From assembly GCA_964020085.1 (NCBI GenBank), contig OZ026607.1, positions 124,001-188,000 of the forward strand: a stretch of DNA of 64,000 nucleotides, in the 5' to 3' direction. Source of the stretch: Micromussa lordhowensis (lineage: Eukaryota > Cnidaria > Anthozoa > Scleractinia > Lobophylliidae). Shown here piece after piece: positions 46,588 through 59,217 of the stretch (its first letter is position 1; each line of letters opens with the position of its first letter). The notes beneath the pieces were generated by a model. It searched no databases. It had not been told where the DNA came from and saw only the letters and a list, made by a program, of their open reading frames with translations. A program made the position numbers and the translations under genes.

Positions 46588-48657
46588 CAACTTTGCAGAA
46601 TTTCAGAAAACGCGCGCTGGGGGTCCCCTTGGCAAATTTAACATAGCTCGGCTTCACGGACACTTTAAGAGGCGCGGTGTGCAGCAAAATGTTCTACTAG
46701 GTTGGCTCTTCAGGGAAATCCTAGTTAGGACATGATGGCATTGGCGCCAGGGTGTTTTTCCTGGCCTTCTATTTGCAGTAGTTTTCCCTGGTCCCAACTT
46801 TGCAGAATTTCAGAAAACGCGCGCTGGGGGTCCCCTTGGCAAATTTGACATAGCTCGGCTTCACGGGCACTTTTAGAGGCGCGGTTTGCAGCAAAATGTG
46901 CTGCTAGGTTGGCACTTCAAGGAAATTTTAGTTAGGACATGATGGCATTGGCGCCAGGGTGTTTTTTCCGGCCTTCTTTTTGCAGTAGTTTTCCCTGGTC
47001 CCAACTTTGCAGAATTTCAGAAAACGCGCGCTGGGGGTCCCCTTGGCAAATTTGACATAGCTCGGCTTCACGGACACTTTAAGAGGCGCGGTGTGCAGCA
47101 AAATGTTCTACTAGGTTGGCACTTCAAGGAAATCCTAGTTAAGACATGATGGCATTGGCGCCAGGGTGTTTTTTCTGGCCTTCTATTTGCAGTAGTTTTC
47201 CCTGGTCCCAACTTTGCAGAATTTCAGAAAACGCGCGCTGGGGGTCCCCTTGGCAAATTTGACATAGCTCGGCTTCACGGACACTTTAAGAGGCGCAGTT
47301 TGCAGCAAAATGTTCTACTAGGTTGGCACTTTAAGGAAATTGTAGTTAGGACATGATGGCATTGGCGCCAGGGTGTTTTTTCTGGCCTTCTATTTGCAGT
47401 AGTTTTCCCTGGTCCCAACTTTGCAGAATTTCAGAAAACGCGCGCTGGGGGTCCCCTTGGCAAATTTGACATAGCTCGGCTTCACGGACACTTTAAGAGG
47501 CGCCGTTTGCAGCAAAATGTTCTACTGGGTTGGCACTTTAAGGAAATTGTAGTTAGGACATGATGGCATTGGCGCCAGGGTGTTTTTTCTGGCCTTCTAT
47601 TTGCAGTAGTTTTCCCTGGTCCCAACTTTGCAGAATTTCAGAAAACGCGCGCTGGGGGTCCCCTTGGCAAATTTGACATAGCTCGGCTTCACGGACACTT
47701 TAAGAGGCGCGGTTTGCAGCAAAATGTTCTACTAGGTTGGCACTTCAAGGAAATTGTAGTTAGGACATGATGGCATTGGCGCCAATGTGCTTTTTCTGGC
47801 CTTCTTTTTGCAGTAGTTTTCCCTGGTCCCAACTTTGCAGAATTTCAGAAAGCGCGCGCTGGGGGTCCCCTTGGCAAATTTAACATAGCTCAGCTTCACG
47901 GGCACTTTAAGAGACGCGGTTTGCAGCAAAATGTTCTGCTAGGTTGGCACTTTAAGGAAATTTTAGTTAGGACATGATGGCATTGGCGCCAGTGTGTTTT
48001 TTCTGGCCTTATTTTTGCAGTAGTTTTCCGTGGTCCCAACTTTGCAGAATTTCAGAAAACGCGCGCTGGGGGTCCCCTTGGCAAATTTGACATAGCTCGG
48101 CTTCACGGACACTTTAAGAGGCGCGGTTTGCAGCAAAATGTTCTACTAGGTTGGCACTTTAAGGAAATCTTAGTTAGGACATGATGGCATTGGCGCCAGG
48201 GTGTTTTTTTTGGCCTTCTTTTTGCAGTAGTTTTCCCTGGTCCCAACTTTGCAGAATTTTAGAAAACGCGCGCTTGGGGTCCCCTTGGCAAATTTGACAT
48301 AGCTCGGCTTCACGGGCACTTCAAGAGGCGCGGTTTGCAGCAAAATGTTCTGCTAGGTTGGCACTTTAAGGAAATTGTAGTTAGGACATGATGGCATTGG
48401 CGCCAGGGTGTTTTTTCTGGCCTTCTATTTGCAGTAGTTTTCCCTGGTCCCAACTTTGCAGAATTTCAGAAAACGCGCGCTAGGGGTCCCCTTGGCAAAT
48501 TTGACATAGCTCGGCTTCACGGACATTTTAAGAGGCGCGGTTTGCAGCAAAATGTTCTACTAGGTTGGCACTTTAAGGAAATTGTAGTTAGGACATGATG
48601 GCATTGGCGCCAGGGTGTTTTTTCTGGCCTTCTTTTTGCAGTAGTTTTCCCTGGTCC
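46588..48657. repeat. Ten monomers rich in the TTCTATTTGCAG variant
   Basis: The monomer at 46588 is another copy of 45765 (TTTAACATAG, GGTGTGCAGC, CTCTTCAGGG, TTTTTCCTGG). Several monomers here, and at 45351-46178 and 50936-51349, read CCTTCTATTTGC in place of CCTTCTTTTTGC, a T-to-A change inside the pyrimidine tract. The variant is confined to 45.5-51.4 kb. Other private bases: GCCAATGTGC at 47782 and TTTTCCGTGG at 48024. Confidence 0.8.
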
Positions 48658-49899
48658 CAACTTTGCAGAATTTCAGAAAACGCGCGCTGGGGGTCCCCTT
48701 GGCAAATTTAACATAGCTCGGCTTCACGGGCACTTTAAGAGGCGCGGTTTGCAGCAAAATGTTCTGCTAGGTTGGCACTTTAAGGAAATTCTAGTTAGGA
48801 CATGATGGCATTGGCGCCAGGGTGTTTTTTTTGGCCTTCTTTTTGCAGTAGTTTTCCCTGGTCCCAACTTTGCAGAATTTCAGAAAACGCGCGCTGGGGG
48901 TCCCCTTGGCAAATTTGACATAGCTCGGCTTCACGGGCACTTCAAGAGGCGCGGTTTGCAGCAAAATTTTCTGCTAGGTTCGCACTATAAGGAGATTTTT
49001 GTTAGGACATGATGGCATTGGCGCCAGGGTGTTTTTTCTGGCCTTCTTTTTGCAGTAGTTTTCCCTGGTCCCAACTTTGCAGAATTTCAGAAAACGCGCG
49101 CTGGGGGTCCCCTTGGCAAATTTGACATAGCTCGGCTTCACGGACACTTTAAGAGGCGCAGTTTGCAGCAAAATGTTCTACTATGTTGGCACTTTAAGGA
49201 AATTGTAGTTAGGACATGATGGCATTGGCGCCAGGGTGTTTTTTCTGGCCTTCTTTTTGCAGTAGTTTTCCCTGGTCCCAACTTTGCAGAATTTCAGAAA
49301 ACGCGCGCTGGGGGTCCCCTTGGCAAATTTAACATAGCTCGGCTTCACGGGCACTTTAAGAGGCGCGGTTTGCAGCAAAATGTTCTGCTAGGTTGGCACT
49401 TTAAGGAAATTCTAGTTAGGACATGATGGCATTGGCGCCAGGGTGTTTTTTTTGGCCTTCTTTTTGCAGTAGTTTTCCCTGGTCCCAACTTTGCAGAATT
49501 TCAGAAAACGCGCGCTGGGGGTCCCCTTGGCAAATTTGACATAGATCGGCTTCACGGGCACTTCAAGAGGCGCGGTTTGCAGCAAAATTTTCTGCTAGGT
49601 TCGCACTATAAGGAGATTTTTGTTAGGACATGATGGCATTGGCGCCAGGGTGTTTTTTCTGGCCTTCTTTTTGCAGTAGTTTTCCCTGGTCCCAACTTTG
49701 CAGAATTTCAGAAAACGCGCGCTGGGGGTCCCCTTGGCAAATTTGACATAGCTCGGCTTCACGGACACTTTAAGAGGCGCAGTTTGCAGCAAAATGTTCT
49801 ACTATGTTGGCACTTTAAGGAAATTGTAGTTAGGACATGATGGCATTGGCGCCAGGGTGTTTTTTCTGGCCTTCTTTTTGCAGTAGTTTTCCCTGGTCC
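48658..49899. repeat. Tandem trimer HOR (2 x 621 bp), nearly identical
   Basis: Units 48658-49278 and 49279-49899 have the same three monomers: TTTAACATAG / CTGCTAGG with a T-run of eight; CTTCAAGAGG, AAAATTTTCTGC, GTTCGCACTATAAGGAGATT; and GGCGCAG with CTACTATG. The only difference I noticed is AGCTCGG versus AGATCGG near 49544. Confidence 0.88.
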
Positions 49900-50106
49900 C
49901 AACTTTGCAGAATTTCAGAAAACGCGCGCTGGGGGTCCCCTTGGCAAATTTGACATAGCTCGGCTTCACGGACACTTTAAGAGGCGCAGTTTGCAGCAAA
50001 ATGTTCTACTATGTTGGCACTTTAAGGAAATTGTAGTTAGGACATGATGGCATTGGCGCCAGGGTGTTTTTTCTGGCCTTCTTTTTGCAGTAGTTTTCCC
50101 TGGTCC
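49900..50106. repeat. Extra copy of the GGCGCAG / CTACTATG monomer
   Basis: This monomer repeats the last monomer of the preceding trimer (49693), with the same CTACTATG and AAATTGTAG marks. It is a single-monomer tandem duplication at the seam with segmental duplication 2. Confidence 0.8.
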
Positions 50107-51556
50107 CAACTTTGCAGAATTTCAGAAAACGCGCGCTGGGGGTCCCCTTGGCAAATTTGACATAGCTCGGCTTCACGGACACTTTAAGAGGCGCGGTTTG
50201 CAGCAAAATGTTTTGCTAGGTTGTCACTTTAAGGAAATCTTAGTTAGGACATGATGGCATTGGCGCCAGGGTGTTTTTTCTGGCCTTCTTTTTGCAGTAG
50301 TTTTCCCTGGTCCCAACTTTGCAGAATTTCAGAAAACGCGCGCTGGGGGTCCCCTTGGCAAATTTGACATAGCTCAGCTTCACGGACACTTTAAGAGGCG
50401 CGGTTTGCAGCAAAATGTTCTACTAGGTTGGCACTTCAAGGAAATCCTAGTTAGGACATGATGGCATTGGCGCCAGGGTGTTTTTTTTTGGCCTTCTTTT
50501 TGCAGTAGTTTTCCCTGGTCCCAACTTTGCAGAATTTCAGAAAACGCGCGCTGGGGGTCCCCTTGGCAAATTTGACATAGCTCGGCTTCACGGACACTTT
50601 AAGAGGCGCGGTTTGCAGCAAAATGTTCTACTAGGTTGGCACTTTAAGGAAATTCTAGTTAGGACATGATGGCATTGGCGCCAGGGTGTTTTTTCTGGCC
50701 TTCTTTTTGCAGTAGTTTTCCCTGGTCCCAACTTTGCAGAATTTCAGAAAACGCGCGCTGGGGGTCCCCTTGGCAAATTTGACATAGCTCGGCTTCACGG
50801 GCACCTTAAGAGGCGCGGTTTGCAGCAAAATGTTCTGCTAGGTTGGCACTTCAAGGAAATTTTAGTTAGGACATGATGGCATTGGCGCCAGGGTGTTTTT
50901 TTCGGCCTTCTTTTTGCAGTAGTTTTCCCTGGTCCCAACTTTGCAGAATTTCAGAAAACGCGCGCTGGGGGTCCCCTTGGCAAATTTAACATAGCTCGGC
51001 TTCACGGACACTTTAAGAGGCGCGGTGTGCAGCAAAATGTTCTACTAGGTTGGCTCTTCAGGGAAATCCTAGTTAGGACATGATGGCATTGGCGCCAGGG
51101 TGTTTTTCCTGGCCTTCTATTTGCAGTAGTTTTCCCTGGTCCCAACTTTGCAGAATTTCAGAAAACGCGCGCTGGGGGTCCCCTTGGCAAATTTGACATA
51201 GCTCGGCTTCACGGACACTTTAAGAGGCGCGGTTTGCAGCAAAATGTTCTACTAGGTTGGCACTTTAAGGAAATTGTAGTTAGGACATGATGGCATTGGC
51301 GCCAGGGTGTTTTTTCTGGCCTTCTATTTGCAGTAGTTTTCCCTGGTCCCAACTTTGCAGAATTTCAGAAAACGCGCGCTGGGGGTCCCCTTGGCAAATT
51401 TGACAGAGCTCGGCTTCACGGACACTTTAAGAGGCGCGGTTTGCAGCAAAATGTTCTACTAGGTTGGCACTTTAAGGAAATTCTAGTTAGGACATGATGG
51501 CATTGGCGCCAGGGTTTTTTTTCTGGCCTTCTTTTTGCAGTAGTTTTCCCTGGTCC
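50107..51556. repeat. Segmental duplication 2, right copy (7 monomers, 1450 bp)
   Basis: Same order as 44937-46385, including GTTGTCAC, GGCACCTTAAGAGG, TTTTTTTCGGCC, GGTGTGCAGC with CTCTTCAGGG, and GACAGAGCTCGG. The right copy has one extra T in the T-run near 50481 (nine T). The third monomer differs at the variable dinucleotide (AAATTCTAG versus AAATCTTAG). Confidence 0.88.
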
Positions 51557-51763
51557 CAACTTTGCAGAATTTCAGAAAACGCGCGCTGGGGGTCCCCTTG
51601 GCAAATTTGACATAGCTCGGCTTCACGGACACTTTAAGAGGCGCGGTTTGCAGCAAAATGTTTTACTAGGTTGGCACTTTAAGGAAATCTTAGTTAGGAC
51701 ATGATGGCATTGGCGCCAGGGTGTTTTTTTTGGCCTTCTTTTTGCAGTAGTTTTCCCTGGTCC

Positions 51764-53834
51764 CAACTTTGCAGAATTTCAGAAAACGCGCGCTGGGGGT
51801 CTCCTTGGCAAATTTGACATAGCTCGGCTTCACGGGCACTTCAAGAGGCGCGGTTTGCAGCAAAATTTTCTGCTAGGTTGGCACTTTAAGGAAATTTTTG
51901 TTAGGACATGATGGCATTGGCGCCAGGGTGTTTTTTCTGGGCTTCTTTTTGCAGTAGTTTTCCCTGGTCCCAACTTTGCAGAATTTCAGAAAACGCGCGC
52001 TGGGGGTCCCCTTGGCAAATTTGACATAGCTCGGCTTCACGGACACTTTAAGAGGCGCAGTTTGCAGCAAAATGTTCTACTATGTTGGCACTTTGAGGAA
52101 ATTGTAGTTAGGACATGATGGCATTGGCGCCAGGGTGTTTTTTCTGGCCTTCTTTTTGCAGTAGTTTTCCCTGGTCCCAACTTTGCAGAATTTCAGAAAA
52201 CGCGCGCTGGGGGTCCCCTTGGCAAATTTAACATAGCTCGGCTTCACGGGCACTTTAAGAGGCGCGGTTTGCAGCAAAATGTTCTGCTAGGTTGGCACTT
52301 CAAGGAAATTGTAGTTAGGACATGATGGCATTGGCGCCAGGGTGTTTTTTCTGGCCTTATTTTTGCAGTAGTTTTCCCTGGTCCCAACTTTGCAGAATTT
52401 CAGAAAACGCGCGCTGGGGGTCCCCTTGGCAAATTTGACATAGCTCGGCTTCACGGACACTTTAAGAGGCGCGGTTTGCAGCAAAATGTTCTACTAGGTT
52501 GGCACTTTAAGGAAATCTTAGTTAGGACATGATGGCATTGGCGCCAGGGTGTTTTTTTTTGGCCTTCTTTTTGCAGTAGTTTTCCCTGGTCCCAACTTTG
52601 CAGAATTTCAGAAAACGCGCGCTGGGGGTCCCCTTGGCAAATTTGACATAGCTCGGCTTCACGGACACTTTAAGAGGCGCGGTTTGCAGCAAAATGTTCT
52701 ACTAGGTTGGCACTTTAAGGAAATTCTAGTTAGGACATGATGGCATTGGCGCGAGGGTGTTTTTTCTGGCCTTCTTTTTGGAGTAGTTTTCCCTGGTCCC
52801 AACTTTGCAGAATTTTAGAAAACGCGCGCTGGGGGTCCCCTTGGCAAATTTAACATAGCTCGGCTTCACGGGCACTTTAAGAGGCGCGGTTTGCAGCAAA
52901 ATGTTCTGCTAGGTTAGCACTTCAAGGAAATTTTAGATAGGACATGATGGCATTGGCGCCAGGGTGTTTTTTCTGGCCTTCTTTTTGCAGTAGTTTTCCC
53001 TGGTCCCAACTTTGCAGAATTTCAGAAAACGCGCGCTGGGGGTCTCCTTGGCAAATTTGACATAGCTCGGCTTCACGGGCACTTTAAGAGGCGCGGTTTG
53101 CAGCAAAATGTTCTGCTAGGTTGGCACTTCAAGGAAATTCTAGTTAGGACATGATAGCATTGGCGCCAGGGTGTTTTTTCTGGCCTTCTTTTTGCAGTAG
53201 TTTTCCCTGGTCCCAACTTTGCAGAAGTTCAGAAAACGCGCGCTGGGGGTCGCCTTGGCAAATTTGACATAGCTCGGCTTCACGGACACTTTAAGAGGCG
53301 CGGTTTGCAGCAAAATGTTCTACTAGGTTGGCACTTCAAGGAAATCCTAGTTAGGACATGATGGCATTGGCGCCAGGGTGTTTTCTCTGGCCTTCTTTTT
53401 GCAGTAGTTTTCCCTGGTCCCAACTTTGCAGAATTTCAGAAAACGCGCGCTGGGGGTCCCCTTGGCAAATTTAACATAGCTCGGCTTCACGGGCACTTTA
53501 AGAGGCGCGGTTTGCAGCAAAATGTTCTGCTAGGTTGGCACTTCAAGGAAATTCTAGTTAGGACATGATGGCATTGGCGCCAGGGTGTTTTTTCTGGCCT
53601 TATTTTTGCAGTAGTTTTCCCTGGTCCCAACTTTGCAGAATTTCAGAAAACGCGCGCTGGGGGTCCCCTTGGCAAATTTGACATAGCTCGGCTTCACGGA
53701 CACTTTAAGAGGCGCAGTTTGCAGCAAAATGTTCTACTAGGTTGGCACTTTAAGGAAATCTTAGTTAGGACATGATGGCATTGGCGCCAGGGTGTTTTTT
53801 TTGGCCTTCTTTTTGCAGTAGTTTTCCCTGGTCC
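51764..53834. repeat. Ten-monomer HOR, version 1 (2071 bp)
   Basis: Order: P 51764 (CTTCAAGAGG, AAAATTTTCTGC, TTTTTGTTAGG), Q 51971 (GGCGCAG, CTACTATG), R 52178 (TTTAACATAG, CTGC), S 52385 (followed by nine T, +1), T 52593 (GGCGCGAGGG), U 52800 (GAATTTTAG, TTTAACATAG, GTTAGCAC), V 53007 (GGTCTCC, GATAGCATT), W 53214 (GAAGTTCAG), R' 53421, S' 53628 (GGCGCAG). Confidence 0.82.
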
Positions 53835-55697
53835 CAACTTTGCAGAATTTCAGAAAACGCGCGCTGGGGGTCCCCTTGGCAAATTTGACATAGCTCGGCT
53901 TCACGGGCACTTCAAGAGGCGCGGTTTGCAGCAAAATTTTCTGCTAGGTTGGCACTTTAAGGAAATTTTTGTTAGGACATGATGGCATTGGCGCCAGGGT
54001 GTTTTTTCTGGCCTTCTTTTTGCAGTAGTTTTCCCTGGTCCCAACTTTGCAGAATTTCAGAAAACGCGCGCTGGGGGTCCCCTTGGCAAATTTGACATAG
54101 CTCGGCTTCACGGACACTTTAAGAGGCGCAGTTTGCAGCAAAATGTTCTACTATGTTGGCACTTTAAGGAAATTGTAGTTAGGACATGATGGCATTGGCG
54201 CCAGGGTGTTTTTTCTGGCCTTCTTTTTCCAGTAGTTTTCCCTGGTCCCAACTTTGCAGAATTTCAGAAAACGCGCGCTGGGGGTCCCCTTGGCAAATTT
54301 AACATAGCTCGGCTTCACGGGCACTTTAAGAGGCGCGGTTTGCAGCAAAATGTTCTGCTAGGTTGGCACTTCAAAGAAATTCTAGTTAGGACATGATGGC
54401 ATTGGCGCCAGGGTGTTTTTTCTGGCCTTCTTTTTGCAGTAGTTTTCCCTGGTCCCAACTTTGCAGAATTTCAGAAAACGCGCGCTGGGGGTCCCCTTGG
54501 CAAATTTGATATAGCTCGGCTTCACGGACACTTTAAGAGGCGCGGTTTGCAGCAAAATGTTCTACTAGGTTGGCACTTTAAGGAAATCTTAGTTAGGACA
54601 TGATGGCATTGGCGCGAGGGTGTTTTTTCTGGCCTTCTTTTTGCAGTAGTTTTCCCTGGTCCCAACTTTGCAGAATTTTAGAAAACGCGCGCTGAGGGTC
54701 CCCTTGGCAAATTTAACATAGCTCGGCTTCACGGGCACTTTAAGAGACGCGGTTTGCAGCAAAATGTTCTGCTAGGTTAGCACTTCAAGGAAATCCTAGT
54801 TAGGACATGATGGCATTGGCGCCAGGGTGTTTTTTCTGGCCTTCTTTTTGCAGTAGTTTTCCCTGGTCCCAACTTTGCAGAATTTCAGAAAACGCGCGCT
54901 GGGGGTCCCCTTGGCAAATTTGACATAGCTCGGCTTCACGGACACTTTAAGAGGCGCGGTTTGCAGCAAAATGTTCTACTAGGTTGGCACGTTCAGAAAA
55001 TCCTAGTCAGGACATGATGGCATTGGCGCCAGGGTGTTTTTTCTGGCCTTCTTTTTGCAGTAGTTTTCCCTGGTCCCAACTTTGCAGAATTTCAGAAAAC
55101 GCGCGCTGGGGGTCCCCTTGGCAAATTTGACATAGCTCGGCTTCACGGACACTTTAAGAGGCGCGGTTTGCAGCAAAATGTTCTACTAGGTTGGCACTTT
55201 AAGGAAATCTTAGTTAGGACATGATGGCATTGGCGCGAGGGTGTTTTTTCTGGCCTTCTTTTTGCAGTAGTTTTCCCTGGTCCCAACTTTGCAGAATTTT
55301 AGAAAACGCGCGCTGGGGGTCCCCTTGGCAAATTTAACATAGCTCGGCTTCACGGGCACTTTAAGAGGCGCGGTTTGCAGCAAAATGTTCTGCTAGGTTA
55401 GCACTTCAAGGAAATCCTAGTTAAGACATGATAGCATTGGCGCCAGGGTGTTTTTTCTGGCCTTCTTTTTGCAGTAGTTTTCCCTGGTCCCAACTTTGCA
55501 GAATTTCAGAAAACGCGCGCTGGGGGTCTCCTTGGAAAATTTGACATAGCTCGGCTTCACGGGCACTTTAAGAGGCGCGGTTTGCAGCAAAATGTTTTGC
55601 TAGGTTGGCACTTCAAGGAAATTCTAGTTAGGACATGATGGCATTGGCGCCAGGGTGTTTTTTTTGGCCTTCTTTTTGCAGTAGTTTTCCCTGGTCC
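53835..55697. repeat. Nine-monomer HOR, version 2 (1863 bp)
   Basis: P 53835, Q 54042 (followed by CTTTTTCCAG), R 54249, S 54456 (GATATAGC, GGCGCGAGGG), U 54663 (GCTGAGGG, GAGACGC), X 54870 (CACGTTCAGAAAATC, AGTCAGGAC), S 55077 (GGCGCGAGGG), U 55284, V' 55491 (GGTCTCC, TTGGAAAATTTG). P-Q-R-S matches version 1; the rest is reassorted. Confidence 0.82.
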
Positions 55698-57560
55698 CAA
55701 CTTTGCAGAATTTCAGAAAACGCGCGCTGGGGGTCCCCTTGGCAAATTTGACATAGCTCGGCTTCACGGGCACTTCAAGAGGCGCGGTTTGCAGCAAAAT
55801 TTTCTGCTAGGTTGGCACTTTAAGGAAATTTTTGTTAGGACATGATGGCATTGGCGCCAGGGTGTTTTTTCTGGCCTTCTTTTTGCAGTAGTTTTCCCTG
55901 GTCCCAACTTTGCAGAATTTCAGAAAACGCGCGCTGGGGGTCCCCTTGGCAAATTTGACATAGCTCGGCTTCACGGACACTTCAAGAGGCGCAGTTTGCA
56001 GCAAAATGTTCTACTATGTTGGCACTTTAAGGAAATTGTAGTTAGGACATGATGGCATTGGCGCCAGGGTGTTTTTTCTGGCCTTCTTTTTGCAGTAGTT
56101 TTCCCTGGTCCCAACTTTGCAGAATTTCAGAAAACGCGCGCTGGGGGTCCCCTTGGCAAATTTAACATAGCTCGGCTTCACGGGCACTTTAAGAGGCGCG
56201 GTTTGCAGCAAAATGTTCTGCTAGGTTGGCACTTCAAGGAAATTCTAGTTAGGACATGATGGCATTGGCGCCAGGGTGTTTTTTCTGGCCTTCTTTTTGC
56301 AGTAGTTTTCCCTGGTCCCAACTTTGCAGAATTTCAGAAAACGCGCGCTGGGGGTCCCCTTGGCAAATTTGACATAGCTCGGCTTCACGGACACTTTAAG
56401 AGGCGCGGTTTGCAGCAAAATGTTCTACTAGGTTGGCACTTTAAGGAAATCTTAGTTAGGACATGATGGCATTGGCGCGAGGGTGTTTTTTCTGGCCTTC
56501 TTTTTGCAGTAGTTTTCCCTGGTCCCAACTTTGCAGAATTTCAGAAAACGCGCGCTGGGGGTCTCCTTGGCAAATTTGACATAGCTCGGCTTCACGGGCA
56601 CTTTAAGAGGCGCGGTTTGCAGCAAAATGTTCTGCTAGGTTGGCACTTTAAGGAAATTTTAGTTAGGACATGATAGCATTGGCGCCAGGGTGTTTTTTCT
56701 GGCCTTCTTTTTGCAGTAGTTTTCCCTGGTCCCAACTTTGCAGAAGTTCAGAAAACCCGCGCTGGGGGTCCCCTTGGCAAATTTGACATAGCTCGGCTTC
56801 ACGGACACTTTAAGAGGCGCGGTTTGCAGCAAAATGTTCTACTAGGATGGCACTTCAAGGAAATCCTAGTTAGGACATGATGGCATTGGCGCCAGGGTGT
56901 TTTTTCTGGCCTTCTTTTTGCAGTAGTTTTCCCTGGTCCCAACTTTGCAGAAGTTCAGAAAACGCGCGCTGGGGGTCCCCTTGGCAAATTTGACATAGCT
57001 CGGCTTCACGGACACTTTAAGAGGCGCGGTTTGCAGCAAAATGTTCTACTAGGATGGCACTTCAAGGAAATCCTAGTTAGGACATGATGGCATTGGCGCC
57101 AGGGTGTTTTTTCTGGCCTTCTTTTTGCAGTAGTTTTCCCTGGTCCCAACTTTGCAGAATTTCAGAAAACGCGCGCTGGGGGTCCCCTTGGCAAATTTGA
57201 CATAGCTCGGCTTCACGGACACTTTAAGAGGCGCGGTTTGCAGCAAAATGTTCTACTAGGTTGGCACTTTCAGAAAATCCTAGTCAGGACATGATGGCAT
57301 TGGCGCCAGGGTGTTTTTTCTGGCCTTCTTTTTGCAGTAGTTTTCCCTGGTCCCAACTTTGCAGAATTTCAGAAAACGCGCGCTGGGGGTCCCCTTGGCA
57401 AATTTGACATAGCTCGGCTTCACGGACACTTTAAGAGGCGCGGTTTGCAGCAAAATGTTCTACTAGGTTGGCACTTTCAGAAAATCGTAGTCAGGACATG
57501 ATGGCATTGGCGCCAGGGTGTCTTTTCTGGCCTTCTTTATGCAGTAGTTTTCCCTGGTCC
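55698..57560. repeat. Nine-monomer HOR, version 3, with doubled W and X monomers
   Basis: P 55698, Q 55905 (CTTCAAGAGG carried into Q), R 56112, S 56319 (GGCGCGAGGG), V 56526 (GGTCTCC, GATAGCATT), W 56733 and W 56940 (both GAAGTTCAG and CTAGGATGG), X 57147 and X 57354 (both CACTTTCAGAAAATC and AGTCAGGAC). The paired W and X are single-monomer tandem duplications. The first W has AAAACCCGCGC, breaking the CG run. Confidence 0.8.
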
Positions 57561-59217
57561 CAACTTTGCAGAATTTCAGAAAACGCGCGCTGGGGGTCCC
57601 CTTGGCAAATTTGACATAGCTCGGCTTCACGGGCACTTTAAGAGGCGCGGTTTGCAGCAAAATGTTTTGCTAGGTTGGCACTTCAAGGAAATGTTAGTCA
57701 GGACATAATGGCATTGGCGCCAGGGTGTTTTTTCTGGCCTTGTTTTTGCAGTAGTTTTCCCTGGTCCCAACTTTGCAGAATTTCAGAAAACGCGCGCTGG
57801 GGGTCCCCTTGGCAAATTTGACATAGCTCGGCTTCACGGACACTTTAAGAGGCGCGGTTTGCAGCAAAATGTTCTACTAGGTTGGCACTTCAAGGAAATG
57901 TTAGTTAGGACATGATGGTATTGGCGCCAGGGTGTTTTTTCTGGCCTTCTTTTTGCAGTAGTTTTCCCTGGTCCCAACTTTGCAGAATTTCAGAAAACGC
58001 GCGCTGGGGGTCCCCTTGGCAAATTTGACATAGCTCGGCTTCACGGGCACTTTAAGAGGCGCGGTTTGCAGCAAAATGTTCTGCTATGTTGGCACTTCAA
58101 GGAAATTTTTAGTTAGGACATGATGGCATTGGCGCCAGGGTGTTTTTTCTGGCCTTCTTTTTGCAGTAGTTTTCCCTGGTCCCAACTTTGCAGAATTTCA
58201 GAAAACGCGCGCTGGGGGTCCCCTTGGCAAATTTGACATGGCTCAGCTTCATGGGCACTTTAAGAGGCGCGGTTTGCAGCAAAATGTTCTGCTAGGTTGG
58301 CACTTCAAGGAAATTCTAGTTAAGACATGATGGCATTGGCGCCAGGGTGTTTTTTCTGGACTTATTTTTGCAGTAGTTTTCCCTGGTCCCAACTTTGCAG
58401 AATTTCAGAAAACGCGCGCTGGGGGTCCCCTTGGCAAATTTGACATAGCTCGGCTTCACGGACACTTTAAGAGGCGCGGTTTGCAGCAAAATGTTCTACT
58501 AGGTTGGCACTTTAAGGAAATTCTAGTTAAGACATGATGGCATTGGCGCCAGGGTGCTTTTTCTGGCCTTCTTTTTGCAGTAGTTTTCCCTGGTCCCAAC
58601 TTTGCAGAATTTCAGAAAACGCGCGCTAGGGGTCTCCTTTTCAAATTTGACATAGCTCGGCTTCACGGGCACTTTAAGAGGCGCGGTTTGCAGCAAAATG
58701 TTCTGCTAGGTTGGCACTTCAAGGAAGTTTTAGTTAGGACATGATGGCATTGGCGCCAGGGTGTTTTTTCTGGTCTTCTTTTTGCAGTAGTTTTCCCTGG
58801 TCCCAACTTTGCAGAATTTCAGAAAACGCGCGCTGGGGGTCCTCTTGGCAAATTTGACATAGCTCGGCTTCACGGACACTTTAAGAGGCGCCGTTTGCAG
58901 CAAAATGTTCTACTAGGTCGGCACTTCAAGGAAATCCTAGTTAGGACATGATGGCATTGGCGCCAGGGTGTTTTTTCTGGCCTTCTTTTTGCAGTAGTTT
59001 TCCCTGATCCCAACTTTGCAGAATTTCAGAAAACGCGCGCTGGGGGTCCCCTTGGCAAATTTGACATAGCTCGGCTTCACGGGCACTTTAAGAGGCGCGG
59101 TTTGCAGCAAAATGTTCTACTGGGCTGGCACTTTAAGGAAATCGTAGTTAGGACATGATGGCATTGGCGCCAGGGTGTTTTCTCTGGCCTTCCTTTTGCA
59201 GTAGTTTTCCCTGGTCC
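57561..59217. repeat. Eight weakly ordered monomers
   Basis: Monomers start at 57561, 57768, 57975, then (after a +1 T near 58105, AAATTTTTAG) 58183, 58390, 58597, 58804 and 59011. They alternate roughly between GGGCAC/CTGC and GGACAC/CTAC forms. Private changes include ACATGGCTCAGC near 58238, TCTCCTTTTCAAA near 58632 and CTGGTCTTC near 58770. I see no clear multi-monomer unit. Confidence 0.75.
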
